NCBI GenBank assembly: GCA_027023165.1
Contig: JALVWX010000260.1
Coordinates: 1-5,467, forward strand
DNA length: 5,467 nt
Direction: 5' to 3'
DNA from: Thermococcus sp.
Lineage (GTDB): Archaea; Methanobacteriota_B; Thermococci; Thermococcales; Thermococcaceae
The notes below the pieces were generated by a model. The model was not told the DNA's origin. It ran no database searches and saw only the letters and a list, made by a program, of their open reading frames with translations. Both the position numbers and the translations under genes were made by a program. Numbering within the stretch: the first letter of the stretch is position 1; each line of letters starts with the position of its first letter. Of this stretch, positions 5,229 to 5,467 are shown in pieces.

Positions 5229-5467
5229 TCAGGCCCTCTTGATTGCCTCAACAAAAGCCATGATCTCTTGGACAGCCTCATAGGCCTCCCGCTCAAACTG
5301 GATACGTTCGGTCCTCGTGATCCGGCCGTCCTCCACGATCTCCTCAAATTTCTTGAGCAAATCGCCGAACTCTGAAACTGTACTGGTAAGATGGGAATAA
5401 AGACGATTAAGGGAGGCCCCTGGCCGTGGCAGGCTGAATGCGACCCTGCCACACATACGCTCCATAT
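5229..5467 (-). CDS. Phage regulatory protein CII-like (Phage_CP76 type), C-terminal part
   Basis: The frame is open to the window edge, and the 79 visible codons are the C-terminal part of a longer protein. An in-frame ATG at 5465 exists but is probably internal. The visible part has M-E-R-M followed by V-A-F-S-L-P-R-P, then an amphipathic helix T-V-S-E-F-G-D-L-L-K-K-F, the phrase E-D-G-R-I-T-R-T-E-R, and a final helix A-Y-E-A-V-Q-E-I-M-A-F-V-E-A. The order 'PLP - EFG - DGRIT - E - EA - I - AL' matches the end of bacterial phage CII/CP76 regulators, which run to about 150 residues with an N-terminal helix-turn-helix. These proteins control the lysogeny choice in bacterial phages. The DNA-binding half lies beyond the window. 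The assignment rests on remembered family features, not a search. Confidence 0.55.
   Translation of the reverse strand, partial: MERMCGRVAFSLPRPGASLNRLYSHLTSTVSEFGDLLKKFEEIVEDGRITRTERIQFEREAYEAVQEIMAFVEAIKRA

Larger units (their letters stand above)
4660..5467. mobile_element. Left end of a putative Mu-like transposable provirus (right end outside window)
   Basis: Everything right of the DOMON break differs from the host part. It holds three overlapping minus-strand genes of bacterial-phage style with more CGN arginine codons: 20 of 30 by my hand count, against 6 of 21 in the phosphoesterase and about half in the HAD gene. At the break the inserted DNA begins 5'-TG (4660-4661), the terminal dinucleotide of Mu-like phages and of many DDE-type elements. 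The first gene ends only 28 nt inside this end. The regulator operon reads outward, as the repressor gene of phage Mu does at its left end. No transposase is visible because the element leaves the window. The exact border could be off by a few bases. A chimeric assembly would look the same. Confidence 0.5.

Noticed and set aside
5219..5452. Alternative minus-strand frame beside the CII-like gene
   Set aside because: It is shifted relative to the frame that carries the DGRIT/EFG features and lacks any coherent helix pattern.
1..5467. tRNA, rRNA, CRISPR array or tRNA-type attachment site
   Set aside because: No cloverleaf, no regularly spaced repeats and no tRNA 3' end at the 4660 junction, so integrase-type integration of a Thermococcales plasmid is not supported.

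Overview
The left 4.66 kb looks like a chromosomal stretch of a Thermococcales archaeon, most likely Thermococcus. The grounds are tightly packed small genes, TTTAAA-type TATA boxes with purine-rich BRE stretches close to start codons, GGTGA/GGAGG ribosome-binding sites, and families typical of that group: DUF1667, an MJ0037-type phosphoesterase, a PrsW-like protease and a DOMON protein. This assignment is read from sequence style and motifs; no database was searched.

Layout of the host part. The 3' end of a DUF1667 gene (2-274, +) faces a gene for a membrane-anchored extracytoplasmic protein (280-948, -). Next, on the minus strand, come a small charged helical protein (1028-1231) downstream of a PrsW-like intramembrane metalloprotease (1233-1934), and an MJ0037-type metallophosphoesterase (1968-2663). 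The phosphoesterase is divergent from a 94-residue orphan (2755-3039, +), which ends 1 nt from the tail of a second membrane-anchored extracytoplasmic protein (3041-3604, -). A HAD-superfamily hydrolase (3639-4316, -) follows, joined stop-to-start (TGAATG) to the 3' part of a DOMON-domain gene (4317-4659, -). That DOMON part keeps the likely haem-ligand Met and His but has lost its signal peptide and N-terminal strands.

The right end (about 4660-5467) is different in kind. The DOMON homology stops abruptly, and the adjoining DNA carries three compact minus-strand genes: the C-terminal part of a protein resembling phage regulatory protein CII (Phage_CP76 type), a 73-residue coiled-coil-like protein, and a 106-residue single-span membrane protein. 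Arginine codons shift towards CGN. The foreign DNA begins at the junction with 5'-TG, and its regulator operon runs outward to that end. This recalls the left end of a Mu-like transposable phage, where the repressor gene also points at the left terminus. The most interesting reading is a bacterial-type transposable provirus inserted into an archaeal DOMON gene. The main competing explanation is an assembly or amplification chimera at about 4660.

If the insertion is real, it destroys the DOMON gene and cuts the coupled HAD gene off from its original promoter, so HAD expression would depend on read-through from the element. No RNA genes, CRISPR arrays or complete insertion sequences are visible. 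No stretch over 300 bases lacks a gene.
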